This document shows positions 12,900-25,012 of a DNA stretch of 64,000 bases, one piece after another (the first letter of the stretch is position 1; each line of letters opens with the position of its first letter). A model generated the notes under the pieces. It was not told the origin of the DNA. It did not search any database and saw nothing but the letters and a program-made list of their open reading frames with translations. Source of the DNA: Gigaspora rosea (Eukaryota; Glomeromycota; Glomeromycetes; Diversisporales; Gigasporaceae); contig QKWP01000410.1 of NCBI GenBank assembly GCA_003550325.1, forward strand, positions 231,865 through 295,864, read 5' to 3'. The translations under genes and the position numbers were made by a program.

Positions 12900-13474
12900 C
12901 AATGCACCATATAATCTATAATTCTTTATTCGATTATTGGAATGAACTAATGATAGTGGTTTGTTAGCAATGCTTTTGGATCCATAGCTTAAAATGCTCT
13001 CTAGTTTGGATCCAGAAACTCAAAAAAGGGCCAAAGCTGAGGTAACCCGTTAATTTAAAAATATAGCTACTCCAAATCGTGAACAAATAACATCAATATT
13101 TACTACTTCCTCAAATAGTAACAATATTCGTCACAATCATTTACACTCCTTAATTTTTGATATGTCTACTTCAACCTATACTGTATCCAATCCTTTAGCT
13201 GAATTAGAATGCTACCTGGACTCCACACGAACTCCTATCGCTAAAAATAATGTAAATCCATTTGAATGGTGAGCAATTTGAAAAAAAAATTTTCCAACAT
13301 AGCAAAAAATTAGCCAGAAAATACCTGTCAATTTCTGCGTCCTCTGTCCCGAGCGAAAGGTTGTTTTCAGATGCAGGTAATTGCATTACTGCAAAGCGAA
13401 CACAATTAGATCCTAATTTAGTTAACAAAATAATGTTTTTAAAAAGAAATTCTGTTGTAATCTCGTATTTTTGA
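12900..13474 (+). pseudogene. hAT transposase C-terminal remnant
   Basis: The best piece is 13262-13474. Its residues [19 protein letters not shown], preceded by LARKYLSIS and followed by [11 protein letters not shown], are the hAT C-terminal dimerisation domain. Upstream, in another frame, come SLFDYWNE (about 12922), LLAMLLDP, a stop, LKMLSSLDPETQKRAKAEV (12985-13045), a second stop, and NPLAELECYLDSTRTPI with NPFEW just before the domain. A +1 shift at about 13262 and another near 12945 break the frame. Known hAT proteins are over 600 residues; only the last ~190 are recognisable here. The N-terminal zinc finger and catalytic core are missing or unrecognisable, so this is a dead element. 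Confidence 0.85.
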
Positions 13475-16400
13475 TTATAAAATATAAATAAATAAACTAA
13501 ATAAACCAAATCATGTTACTTATCATTTTACTTACCAATATGGTAATGATAATCTGAGCTTCAATTAAATATCTACTTTGTTTATACAGTCAAACATTAG
13601 GTTTTCATAATTAACAAATAATTGACGTATTTGAAAATAAATAGGATTTTTAAATAGGATTTTTTTAACATAGAATACATTTTGTTTGCATGGTTTTGTT
13701 CTAATTCAGTACTTCTGTACTTTTTCTGTACGATGGTTGTTTTCCATATTTGGTTTTTCCTTTTTTTGCTTTTTTTTTTATATTATTTTAATTAAAATAA
13801 ATAAAATTTTCCTTAGTTACCGTAAAAACTGTCTTTGCCTTGTATACTCTCCTTTAGGAATTAGATCATGCCAAATTATCCTAAAAAATATTTACGTTTT
13901 TATATACTCTATATTATACATTACTGTATACTTGTTACTCTATTTAAATTTACTATTTCAAATTTGTAAACCATTACTAGAGTACTGCCCACCCCAAACT
14001 TACATTTTATTTATACTTTTTTTAATGAAATTTTTGTTACACATTCTAGTAGATCTCGATTTCAGATAGGCAGATCAGTGCTGATTTTCTTTAAAAAGAT
14101 CGATTCCTGAAGTGTATTTAAAACTTCACTGACACGAATGGCTTATGTCTATTTTATGATATAAAAATTACATATTTTATCTACTTTATTCGTATTAATG
14201 TTAATCTTTATATTAATAACCTCAATTACTATTTATTGTTTAAAATAAAGATTAAAATTTTTTCTTATTTATTAAATACCTTATAATAAAACCGCAACAA
14301 GCAATCTAATACAATAGTCTTTTTTAATATTGTGTAAGTTAGAAATTTTTGCCTGAAATTTAATTATTAGCCAATTGGCCATTGGCTGTTTGCCAACCAA
14401 TTACTAAAAAAATTGGCCGCAAAAAATTGCCAACACGACCAAATGTACTAAGTAACATGAGTGGCATGAAGTGCCACCCATTGTACTAATTATTCATATA
14501 GAATACAGATTGAACAATTAAATCAAGATTTGTCCAGATTCAGGTTATATACAAAATAGTATTCAGATTTAATTGAATGGCCTTTAATTAAAGAATAGGA
14601 TCGAGGTACTACTACCTTTGTTAACTCTCTTAAGTAATTAATACTACAGTATAAGTGAAGCTGCTATAATTTAAACTTACCTAAAGAATAGTTTTTGTCT
14701 TATTACAAATCTTCATCATGACGACTAATTCACAGGCTGCATCAAACATTTAATTTTATATTTTAGAATATAATTTTATTATTTTACGGTTTCTATAAAA
14801 CTCGTGGGGTACAGAAAAATAGAAGATACTGGCTAGTTTCTTATTATAAATTAGAAAAATAAAATAAGATTCTCTAATTTTAATTATGAAACCCCTATTG
14901 AAGGATATAAAAACTTGATCTGACTCATATGCGTAAATGCACAACCACAATCAATTTTAATTTGGCAATCAATCTAAGTCAAGAAATGAACATGGTGAAC
15001 AAACCTTTTAACCCTATCAAAAATATCACTAGTAAAAAAAAAGTTGTGTTATCTAGTAATCGCTTGAAATTCTTGTTCCTTAAATCAAAAAAATTTTCCT
15101 TAATAGTTTCTAAACTTCCTTCAATAAGATCGCTTGCCTAATCATTTTGTACCATACTTATATAAGTTACCAACTATTAATTCACAGAGCGAATTCGATA
15201 AATATCTCGATATATCACAAATACATTTCAATTCTTTTAATAACTTTTTTATAGCATGTAGGGGGTTTTGTTTGATCCCAAAATGAATCATTTAGTATGA
15301 AGTCGAGATGTGTAAAATGCGCATTTTATAATAAAATATGCATGAATGTGCATTAATATGCATGATATATAAAATGCGCATGATACCACATAATAAAAAA
15401 ACTTTTTTAATTTTTATCTTTATTATTAAAAATATATCAAAATAAAGATACTATACATTGATTCTTGCCTATATATATATAAATTTTTACAAATTTGTTA
15501 ATTGTAAACTTCATAGTATTATCTTATATAATTTAACACCTGACTCGTGGCTCTGCCACATGAGCTTTGTATAAAATTTTAGAATTTTATTTAAAATCTG
15601 TAAATTCGCATTAGGACACGCAAAGTTGGTTTTTCGTTTTGCATTACCTGCCATCCAATTTTTCAATTTTTTTCAATTTTTTATTTTGTTTTTTTTTTTA
15701 GTTTCCAATTGTGCCAATTGTTCGATTTTTGACACTTATTTTTCCTCTCTATTTTCATCTGATAGGGACTTAAGTTTTCCATAATTGTCCGATAGGACTG
15801 ACAGGAAACATATGACTGCTGCCCCGATTTTTTGATTTCTTGTTATGCAAAATGAAAATTTAACCTCATATAACCTTAAATGTGAACATTATTTAATTTG
15901 CAGAAAAAGAAGAAAAAATCTGCTATCCGTCCTAAATTTTAAAATCCATAGTGTAAAACAAAAATCAACTTTGCATATAATATTTACAAATATGCTGAGT
16001 TGGTTTGCATTGAATTGTCACAAAAATTTTGTTACTGAACATACTATTCTATTAACTACAGTATATGGTTAAGTTTGAGTTAGTTTGCATTAAAATTATG
16101 TTATTATAAAATTCTGCCACAGAATTCACACTCTATTTTAATATGGTTGAGCCAGTTTTTATTAGAATTATTTTGATTTTTATCATGGGTTTTTATAAAA
16201 AAATTCTATTACAAAATTTGTTTGCTATACCAGTAATTGCAATATATAGTGGGTTAGTTTGAATCTGTATAAGATAACTATAAAAAGTTTTTATAATACT
16301 CATTACTCCAATAACAAATAGTATGCAGCTTAGTTTTATTGGCGAATGCCAATTTTAAAATAAGTGGTACAAAAAGAATTTTAGCTCATTGATCACCTTC

Positions 16401-17140
16401 TAAACATAACCGTAATTTTATTGGTTAGTAGATCGACAAAACTACAAGTCACTAAGAAAATTAGTTGATTATCAGATAATCTGAGCAGCAAAAATTCTGA
16501 CCAAAAATTCCAGAAATCAATCATTAAATATTTGATTGAATGTAACTTTTTTTGATATTCGCTAATGTATTCACTGTTTTTTTATTAATTATCTATAGTG
16601 GAGCATTTGTTGTGTTTTTGCACTTGTTCTTGCACTTGCACTTATTCTTGAACTTGAGACCATTATACAAAACGGTTTCAAATTCAGGAATTTTTTAGCC
16701 CAAAATAGTTTGTTTTTTTTTTTTTTAATTTTAATAGTGAGACCTTGCTCTTATCTTTATTAAATTTAATGGAAGCTTTTTACAGTTGGAAAAAATTTCA
16801 TTATTTAAATCTAATGCTAAAAAAAAGAACTCAGACATATAGCTAGATAAACAAAAGTAAACCTAGTACTTATCTGTGGCCTAAACCAACCAGAGTGGCC
16901 AAGGCTCACCTAGATTTGATTATTAGTTAATATACTTGAAGCCCAAAATAGTTTGTAAATATTAGGCAATCAAACAACAAAAGTAAATTTGGAAAATTCA
17001 TGTTCACGATCTTGTGCTGTTTAAGGGCGTTAATAAGGGCATCAAAAAATGATATAATAATTACTCAAATGTTATAACATTTAGTTCACATTTTTCGACC
17101 AATCAAAAATGTTAAAGCGAACAGACCCAGAATTGAAGTA
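13475..17140. other. AT-rich stretch without a recognised gene
   Basis: No supported gene. Open frames at 13686-14069 and 14929-15141 have the residue bias of AT-rich DNA and no motif. Visible structure is limited to a TATGCAT/ATGCGCAT-rich patch at 15300-15390 and a block at 15630-15850 related to 7470-7700 (shared TTTTTCGTTTTGCATT and a (G/C)GATAG(A/G)GACTT motif). Confidence 0.5.
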
Positions 17141-17204
17141 TATAGATAGATTAGAAAGTTAATTATACTTATTTTATATTTAATTTTTCTATATAAAAGT
17201 TTGA

Positions 17205-17610
17205 TGGGATAAAATGCGCATAATTCAGAAACATGCGCATTAATGCGCATTCATGCGCATACCCGTATATTCCTGAAAATAAGCAACTTTTTTGGCCAAA
17301 AAATTACACGAAAAATGAGGTTGCTTATTTTCAAAATAAAGTATTGAATTTTTAGAAAAATTAAAAAAACGCACTAATAAAAAGTTGTCCAAATGATACC
17401 AAATTTTTACTGTAAGTGTATCTTTATGCGCTGAACAACTTTACTTAATCAACTTTTTGAAGTTTACTTATTAAAAAAAAGTTTTATATGTAGCAACTGT
17501 CAACGTGTTTTTTGAAATTTGAAAAAAATCAGGAGGGTTGCTTATTTTTGGAGTACTATAGCTTATTTTTGGGAATCTACGGTAATTGATGAATCATGCG
17601 CATGCATGAA
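17205..17610. mobile_element. ATGCGCAT-rich short element
   Basis: TCCTGAAAATAAGCAAC at 17268 and GTTGCTTATTTTTGGAG at 17540 form inverted ends. ATGCGCAT palindromes lie outside both (17215-17260 and 17598-17605). Probably a MITE inserted in a larger ATGCGCAT-bearing repeat like the one at 15.3 kb. No gene. Confidence 0.4.
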
Positions 17611-17779
17611 ACCCATCTCTACATAGAACTAACTTTAGCATGCTGTATGTACATGTACTTTCGTTATTTTAACTTCGATCTCTTAAGTATTTGCAACACT
17701 TAAAACAAAAAATTTTGCACTCTCCAATTGGCTATTTCCTCTCCAGAAGCTTGTATTAACGTACCTGGTCCTACCTGGC

Positions 17780-17980
17780 CCATGCAAGTGTGATTATATG
17801 GAAGTCATTTTACTATTAAAAAATATCTATAAATATGAAATTATGTGTGATAGTGATTATAAGGATTTGTGACTATATAGAAGGGGTTTTAATAACAAAA
17901 AAATCAGCAACCAAAAACCATGTGATTGTATGGAGTTTGTGATTATATGGGAGGTGACTATAGGGAGGGACGACTGTATA
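17780..17980. mobile_element. Pogo-type terminal fragment
   Basis: Repeated GTGATTATATGG motifs (17791, 17931, 17950) lead to GTGACTATAGGGAGGGACGA, then CTG and a TA. This is the inverse of a CAGTCGTCCCTCCC terminus. The same arrangement (CAGTCAAACCTC plus TATAGTCAC motifs) bounds the element at 56413-62172. The matching other end was not found. 17985-18790 is AT-rich without a gene. Confidence 0.45.
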
Positions 17981-18797
17981 TTAATTATTTTAATTACGAT
18001 TGGTAAATTATATACTGTGGCTATGCTATAAATTACATCACAGTACCGCTCTGTATAATTTTATAATAACTATGTAAAGGACCCCGCTATAGTATCTCTG
18101 TTACAAAATACTCCATACTTGTATATCCTCCCTGTAAATAGTATCTGGGTGGGTATTATTTAATAAATTTGGCAGTTGATTGAAAATACCTGGGCACTGT
18201 AGTCAGTGCCGTATAGTAATTTATACAAGAAAATAATAATAATCACCATAGGTAATTATCATTTGTGATCTACAATGCATAAAAAAATAAACAAAACAAA
18301 CAACTTTTATTAAATAAAAATTAAATCTCTTTAATATTAGAGTAAGAGTAAAGGTTAGGAATTAGGATAAAGCTTTATATATAGTAAAATTTAGTGAGAA
18401 ATTTTTTTTTGTATAAAAAAAAGTAGCTTTATAGACAAAATTTTAGATTAGAAGCAATTTTAGCAATTTTTTAAAAAAGCTTTTTGTTTTTGTTATACAA
18501 AAATTGATCTACATATTACATCTGGTCCAGAATTTTAATTGGTAAATTAACTTCAGGTAATAATCACCTGTAGTGTAAATTAGTAATTTCCTTTATACAA
18601 AGTTAAAATTAATATATTTTTATAAAATTAAGAAAATAATTAAAGTTTTAAAATTAAAAAAATTTTTTAAATATATTTGATCCCCAAATTAATATTAAAA
18701 CTTTTATTTTAAGTTTTACTAAAAATAAAAAAATTAACCACTTTCAAAAAAAATTGTTTAAAATTGGTCTAAAAGTATTATATTTATATATATTGAA

Positions 18798-19090
18798 ATA
18801 ATTATTAACATATTAAAAATCTTTAACATTGAATAACTCTTGATCTACTACCAAAATGATCTTCTCTGTGAGACAATTCTAATAAATCCAAAATTGTTAA
18901 AATCTGATCACAAGATCCTAAGATCAGTAAATATTTGAAATATAAATAAATCATCATCGATTTTGGAATTCTGTGATCGAATTTTAGCAGTTTTTGGCTA
19001 ATTAGAATCATCTTATTTAGATGATTATTTGTTAAATTATCTAAAATGGATTAGTGGATCAAAAGTTATTTACTGTTAAAGATTTTTAAT
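18798..19090. mobile_element. Compact MITE, family D
   Basis: A palindromic element. The left arm has AACTCTTGATCTACTACC, TGTGAGACAATTCTAA and CACAAGATCCTAAGATCA; the right arm carries the inverse of each, ending in GGATCAAAAGTTATTTACTG. The arms match the outer ends of the 2.5 kb element at 9575-12045. Confidence 0.75.
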
Positions 19091-19430
19091 ATTTTTGGCA
19101 TATATAACAAAAAGGAAAATTATAACAAGAATCACACTGATTCTATAAAAACTTGATAAATAGAAATATATATAGTTATCTCTCTCTAATCTAAACAGGC
19201 CATCCCAAGAGATTTTGTTTAGTGTAGAGAAAGTCCAAAATACTATATAAAATTTCTTTTCTAAACTAAATACTAATAGAAATTTGGTATATAAAGAGTT
19301 ACTAATAAAAAATAATTAAATAAGCCCATTTGATGCATAATCTGTTATATACTATAAATATATATTGTATAAATTAAAAAATAAATTATTTTACACTATT
19401 TTTTTCAAATGTTTGCATTATTACTTGTCA

Positions 19431-19625
19431 GGTCACTATTATCTAATTTGGATTATAGCTCAGATTAAATATTTGACCCATCTGGTCACTATTATCCGAA
19501 CTAGGTTATAGCCTAAATTAAATATCTAATTCATTGAATCACTATTATTTGACCCAGGTCATGACCTTGGTTAAATATCTGATCCATCAGGTTACTATTA
19601 TCTGACCCAGATTAGAACACTAGTT
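19431..19625 (+). repeat. Tandem repeat, 52-54 bp unit, about 3.6 copies
   Basis: Units begin with G(G/A)T(C/T)ACTATTATC/T at 19431, 19483, 19536 and 19590. They contain ...TTAAATAT(C/T)TGA(C/T)CCAT, with the GACCCA motif drifting between copies. No gene nearby. 19091-19430 contains an inverted pair around TCTCTCTAATCTAAACAGGC (19183) and its relative at 19826. Confidence 0.8.
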
Positions 19626-19949
19626 TAATTAATTATATAGAATAAATTTTATTTATAATATAAAATAAATTAATTTAAATAAAAGATTATATGTACTAAT
19701 TAATTTGAGTTCAGATTCAGAATAGTAAATTTATTATGTTAATTTAATATATTCAGAGAAAACATATATATAATAGTTTGTTCTGAAAGTTTTAATTCAG
19801 ATTATCAAAAGTCAGTATATAAGGGCTAGATTAGAGAAAGGTGACTATATAAATACAAAAATGTATATGAGTAAGTACAGGTTTTATAATCACTACAAAA
19901 AAACTGTATAAAAACTAATTATCCAAAAAATTTAATACATATTAATATG

Positions 19950-20200
19950 CAAAAAATTAAAACCTGTGCATTATTGTGCATAGTATTATATTTATAAATT
20001 GATGCGTATTAAAATCTTAATAATTATATAATTTTTCTTGCACTAATGTGCACAATCGTTAAGATTTTTAATGATTATAATTTATGCACTAATACGCACA
20101 ATCAATAAGATTCTTGATAATGATAATTTTTGTGCACTAACATGCACAATTATTAAGATTCTTAACAATAATAATCATAATTTGTGCTCTAATATGCATA
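19950..20200. repeat. TTAAGATTCTTAATGAT minisatellite, left block
   Basis: About four diverged ~60 bp units with a shared core AATTATTAAGATTCTTAA and a TGTGCACTAAYATGCACAAT palindrome. Related blocks occur at 23062-23335 and 53200-53392. The first two blocks flank the foldback element at 20205-23065. Confidence 0.7.
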
Positions 20201-20268
20201 CTCATAGGACATGTCCCTTTAAAATAGCTTTGAAATAAGTTTATAATAAAAATTATAATAAAAACATA

Positions 20269-20473
20269 AAGTTAACTCTCTCTAATCTGAACTGCTAGAA
20301 CTGTTTTTTTTTTACTATATAAAAATTTGAAAAAGTTCAGTTTTCAAAAAGTTATATATGGCTTATCCAAACTTTATAATAAAATTTACAAATGTTCTAG
20401 GAGATTTTGTTTGGTTTAGAGAGAGTTTAATAGTGTTTAGTTTAGAGAGTTCTGGATTAGAGAGAGGTAACTG
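20269..20473. mobile_element. TA-flanked MITE in E1 left arm
   Basis: Left end AAGTTAACTCTCTCTAATCT, right end GGATTAGAGAGAGGTAACTG, flanked by TA on both sides. Without it, the arm reads AAAACATAAATTTACTATAAA, close to the inverse of 22365-22395 in the opposite arm. CAGT-type ends with TA duplication fit Tc1/mariner/pogo MITEs. A related pair of ends is at 19183 and 19826. Confidence 0.75.
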
Positions 20474-21177
20474 TATAAATTTACTATAAACTTTGAGCTA
20501 AAGATCCTTTTTAGCTTAACTAAATAACTTAAATTAAATTTTACAATAATATAGAACAAGAAATAAAGAAAAATTGAGCTTAAAAACTGTATCGAAATTT
20601 TGTCAATTTTGCACTATTTCAAAATATAACTTTGTCAAAAACAAAAATTTACAAATTTTAAATTAGCAATTATATATAAAGTCATGCTTTGAACAAGTTT
20701 TTTAGGTAACTATTGTAGGTTACCTTGTAAGAAAAATGAGTTAGCTATATGCTAAAGTTAAAAATTTTTGGTTTGCAATATAAAACCCTTTTTTTGTTAA
20801 ATAACCTGCTTTGGGCATTTAAGTGACTTTGTTGTTCAGCATATAATTCTACTTATATTAAAGTTGAAACACATTTTCTTAGACTTTTTCTAAGTGAAAA
20901 ATAGGGTTAAAGATATATAAAAAAATTTTTTTAAAAGAAAAAATTTTTTTCTAACTTTAACTTCATTTTTCCCTTAGTAAAAAGTTTGAAAAAATGCATT
21001 TCAACTTTATTATAAGTGGAATTACATGCTGAACAAGTTTATTAGAGGTCCAAAGCAGGTTATCTTGACAAAAAAGAGTTTTATATTGCAAACCAAAAAT
21101 TTAAATTTTAGCATATAGCTTTCTTACAAGGTAACCTACTTTAGTCGCCTAAGTAAAGTTGTTTAAAGCAAGATTTT

Positions 21178-22190
21178 TTTTTAATATTAAGGCGACCACT
21201 TAGGTACCCTAGCACTTTATTGGTCCAAACGGGTTGGCCCAGTCAATATGACTATGCCTCATATTACATTTGTATAACGAGAGTACAACTAGCTACACGT
21301 ACAACTTTTGGTTGTCTAATTTAAGTAGTTCTCCCGTAGGTTCTAAACTAGATGCCATACCTGCAACCCAACTAGGAGATTGCCTATTTAAACTCTCTGG
21401 CTTCTACCCATGTTCAATATTCCTTCCAATATACCCTTTCGAGTAATTCACTATTAAAAGTACCCTGAGGCTTTAGCCAAACACCCATTGGAGGGCATTT
21501 GCTCCTGTGGTAAACCTGGTAGAGTGATACCTGTCCCCCACAGGTATTCACCTACACTTTTGGTAACTTACGCATTCACCAAGCCAAACAACTTGCAGTC
21601 AGGAGTTTACTCTGCAACCACTACCATTACCTACTACTGCCCTTGTGAAGTTCACTAGACTCTAGTACCCAGTCAGTCACTTTTTGGATCCTTTTCCCCA
21701 GTTATCCCAGACTACCAATCCAGTTGGCCCGGAAGGATCGGTCTGCCAGGCTTTTGGTGCCTAAGGTCTCCTTTTCTTAGTTCATGCTTCTATAACACAT
21801 GACCATTTCCTCCGGTACGACTCCGGCGGCCAGATTGGTTGGCCCCCTCTGCCATAAGGGCTCTTGCCCGTCCAGTTTTCCGGTCAGTCACCACTAAGAT
21901 CCTTTTCTCCGGTACCGTCGAAAGTCTAGCTACCTTTCTACTCAGGACTTGCCAAATGGGTTTCTGTTTCTCCAGTTTCTTGGATTTGTCTGTGTAACAA
22001 GACACAATTTTGCCCGAAAGCTCTCATTCAAGATGGTAACCAAGGACTACAGGTAGTGTACCCAACCGATCAACAAGACACAGTTACCGGAACACAGGTC
22101 TATTTTTCAAAAGCGTCGCCAGTGGGATTTGAACTCTAGACCTGCCACTTGGGGGTGACAACTTACCAACTTCCCTAAGTCGCCACACCT
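21178..22190 (-). mobile_element. ~1 kb retroposon with tRNA-like head, copy 1
   Basis: Read on the minus strand it starts AGGTGTGGCGACTTAGG at 22190 and ends in an A-run after ...GGTCGCCTTAATATT at 21178. Perfect 16 bp direct repeats TTTAAAGCAAGATTTT flank it (21162-21177 and 22191-22206), as expected for target-primed reverse transcription. Near the 5' end TGGCGACTTAGG resembles a Pol III A box, and GAGTTCAAATCCC about 45 bp further on resembles a B box; the TTCAAAT loop of a tRNA T arm is visible but its stem pairs poorly. The body is much GC-richer than its surroundings, has no long frame, and matches copy 2 at 54190-55350. It is probably a long tRNA-derived SINE or a tRNA-headed non-autonomous non-LTR element. 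Confidence 0.75.
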
Positions 22191-22412
22191 TTTAAAGCAA
22201 GATTTTATATATAATTGCTAATTTAAATTTGTATATTTTTGTTTTTGACAAAATTACATTTTGAAATAGTGCAAAATTGACAAAATTTTGATACTCAAAA
22301 TTCTTGTTCTATATGTTTGTAAAATTTAATTTTTAAGTTAATTTATTAAGCTAAGAAGGATCTTCCAAAGTTTATAGTAAATTCAAATGTTTTTATTATA
22401 ATTTTTATTATA

Positions 22413-23027
22413 AGGGAAAATAAATTTGTCGCACCCGCGACATGTCGCACCCCTGGTTTGGCCAATCAAATCGCACGATTTTATAGGCAAAAAAATTTTT
22501 TTAAAAAATTAAAAATTTTACATAATAAAGTATAAAATTTATATAAAATAGCATACTATCTAACATAAAATTTTATTCTGAACAACTTTTTATAAGTTAT
22601 AAAGATAGATTGTCTTAGTAAAAAAACGTTTTATAAGAAAAATCAAAAATTTCCAAAGTTAGCACATATAAAACTTTTTTTTTACTAAAATAATCTACCT
22701 TTATAACTTAGAAAATGTTGTTTAGTATAAAATTTTACATATAATTCTTAAACGTAAAGATAGATTTATATTAGTAAAAAAAGTTTTATATGTGCTAACG
22801 TTCAAAATTTTTGATTTTTCTTATAAACTGTTTTTTTTACTAAGATAATCTATCTTTATGACTTAGAAAAAGTTGTTCAGAATAAAATTTTACATTATAT
22901 GTTTTGATATCGCTTATTTATTTTTACATTTTACTAGTAAAATTTGAATTTTTAAAAAATAAAATTTTTTGCCTACAAAATTGTGCGATTTGATTGGCCG
23001 AATTGGGGTGCGACAAATTTCTATTCC
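22413..23027. mobile_element. hAT-type MITE in E1 right arm
   Basis: The ends AGGGAAAATAAATTTGTCGC and (inverted from the right) AGGAATAGAAATTTGTCGCA are inverted repeats. The perfect 8 bp duplication TTATTATA flanks the element (22405-22412 and 23028-23035). The E1 left arm carries a single copy. The next 60 bp at each end is also inverted (CCAATCAAATCGCACGATTT). The interior is a chain of palindromes around TTACTAAGATAATCTATCTT. No gene. Confidence 0.8.
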
Positions 23028-23061
23028 TTATTATAAACTTATTTCATAGAGACATGTTTTA

Positions 23062-23335
23062 TAACTGTTAAGTTCTTAATGATCAAATTTTAGAGCACTA
23101 ATATTATGATACTATTATGATCATCACAATTATTAAGATTCCTTAATGATAATTTTAATGATCATTTCTGTGCATAATATTATAATCATTACAATCATTA
23201 AGACTCTAATTTCAGTACATTAATATCATAATTATCACAATTATTTAAGATTCTTAATAATCATAATTTTTGTATATAATATTACAATTGTCATAATTGT
23301 TAAGATTCTTAATGATTATAATTTTATGCACTAAC
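23062..23335. repeat. TTAAGATTCTTAATGAT minisatellite, right block
   Basis: Four to five diverged units with AATTGTTAAGATTCTTAATG and AGTACATTAATATCATAATT cores. It continues the block at 19950-20200 on the other side of E1, and family A copy 2 starts at its right edge. Confidence 0.65.
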
Positions 23336-23337
23336 AT

Positions 23338-24713
23338 GTAGGGTTCCGAAGTTTGATCTGAGTTTGATTTGAGTTTGATCAAACCCAAAATCAAACCAAA
23401 CTCAAACTATAAATTTTATAAAGTTTGAGATCAAACCCAAATTCAAATAAAAAATAATCAAATTCAAACCAAACCCAAATACTATACTAAGTTTGATTTG
23501 AGTTTGATTTGAAGTTTGCAAGCTAGTTTGAGTTTAAATGACATAAATATATTTTATATTTAAACAAGTTACTTAATTGATAATCAGCCTATCAACTAGA
23601 GAGTGATCATAGGCAAAATGTAGAGTGCTTTCATTTAAAACATTTTTTCTTACTAAGTTAATGATACATGTACACTAATTGAAAGTTGTAGAGCTCGTCG
23701 AGATGCATCTAATGATGGTTAGATCATCCAAATCGGCCCAGTGGATGGCGAGATATCGTCAAAAAACGATTAACTGACTATGTGATGCAGATTACATATG
23801 AAAATCATAATATGCGAAATGTGGCGTGCTTCTATTTATAACTTTTTTCTTACTAAGTTAATAATACATACCCACTAATTGAAAGTTGTAGAGCTCATCG
23901 AGATGCATCTAATAGTGGTTAGATCGTCCAACTCGGCCCAATGGATGGTGAGATATCGTTGAAAAACGATTGGTCAACTATATAAAATCTCTATGCAAAC
24001 ATAGAGATTATAAATAATCAGACAATCATTTTTCAATGATATCTCGCCATCCATTGGGCCGATTTGGAAGATCTAACCACCATTAGATGCGTCTCGACGA
24101 GCTCTACAACTTTCAATTAGTCGACAAGTATCATTAACTTAGTAAGAAAAAAAATTTAAATGGAAGCACACTACATTTTGTCTATAGTGATTTTCATATA
24201 ATCTGCATCATATGGGGGTGAAAAGGGACAAATCATTTTTAGTAAAATTTTTTTAATTTTTAAACTAAAATATCTTGACAAGTATTTAATCAAATTTGCT
24301 AAAAATTTTTTTATTTTAATCTTGAAATTATATAGAATTAAAATATAAAAAATTTATTAAATTTATTAAAATAGTTGTTAAAATATTTAAGCTTAAAGTC
24401 AAGAAAGCTTTTACTTAGAAAAAATTTGTCCCTTTTCTACTGACTCACCCCCATATTACACTATGATCACTCTCTAGTTGACTGGCAGATTATCAATTAA
24501 AATATAAAAATATATTTTATTATTCAAACTCAAACTAGTTTGCAAACTTCAAACTCAAATTCAAACCAAACTCAAATTTAACTAAATAGTTTGCTTCAAA
24601 TCAAACTCAAATATTTTTTTAAATTATAGTTTGGGTTTGGGTTTGATTTCAAATCAAATCAAACCCAAATCTGATCTAAAGTTTGATTTGATCCGGGTTT
24701 GAGGAACCCTAAT
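23338..24713. mobile_element. Foldback element, family A, copy 2
   Basis: Ends TAGGGTTCCGAAGTTTGATC and ...TTTGAGGAACCCTA. The arms and inner blocks match 197-1716, including GTTGTAGAGCTCGTCGAGAT. It is interrupted by a small MITE at 24214-24453. Its last ~220 bp is repeated after an N at 24752, which is most likely an assembly duplication. Confidence 0.7.
24214..24453. mobile_element. Small MITE inside family A copy 2
   Basis: GGGGGTGAAAAGGGACAAAT at the left and ATTTGTCCCTTTTCTACTGA then CTCACCCCC at the right. The flanks read CATAT and ATATTA, suggesting a 2-4 bp AT/ATAT target duplication. The interior is AT-rich and partly palindromic. Confidence 0.65.
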
Positions 24714-25012
24714 TTAGTGCATTAATATAATAATTGTTATGATTCTTAATANATCAATTAAAATATAAAAATATATTTTATTATTCAAACTCAAACTAGT
24801 TTGCAAACTTCAAACTCAAATTCAAACCAAACTCAAATTTAACTAAATAGTTTGCTTCAAATCAAACTCAAATATTTTTTTAAATTATAGTTTGGGTTTG
24901 GGTTTGATTTCAAATCAAATCAAACCCAAATCTGATCTAAAGTTTGATTTGATCCGGGTTTGAGGAACCCTAATTTAGTGCATTAATATAATAATTGTTA
25001 TGATTCTTAATA
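24492..25012. other. 260 bp duplication around a single N (probable assembly join)
   Basis: 24492-24751 and 24753-25012 appear identical over 260 bp and are separated only by the N at 24752. A true tandem duplication would not be expected to carry an ambiguity base exactly at its joint, so this is most simply an unmerged contig overlap. Confidence 0.85.

Larger units (their letters stand above)
20205..23065. mobile_element. Foldback element E1 hosting three insertions
   Basis: The outer arms share GAAATAAGTTTATAATAA (20231 and its inverse near 23043), an ACATGTC(C/T)CT motif just outside, and a further ~180 bp arm pair at 20515-20700 and 22193-22360. A central palindrome is centred near 20925: TTGCAATATAAAACCCTTTT at 20774 against its inverse near 21085. 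The right half is interrupted by a retroposon (21178-22190) and a hAT MITE (22413-23027), the left half by a TA-flanked MITE (20269-20473). The opposite arm in each case gives the uninterrupted sequence. No gene belongs to E1 itself. Confidence 0.7.

Noticed and set aside
13686-14069. 127-residue hydrophobic plus-strand frame
   Set aside because: Composition is that of T-rich DNA; no start context, motif or splice partner.
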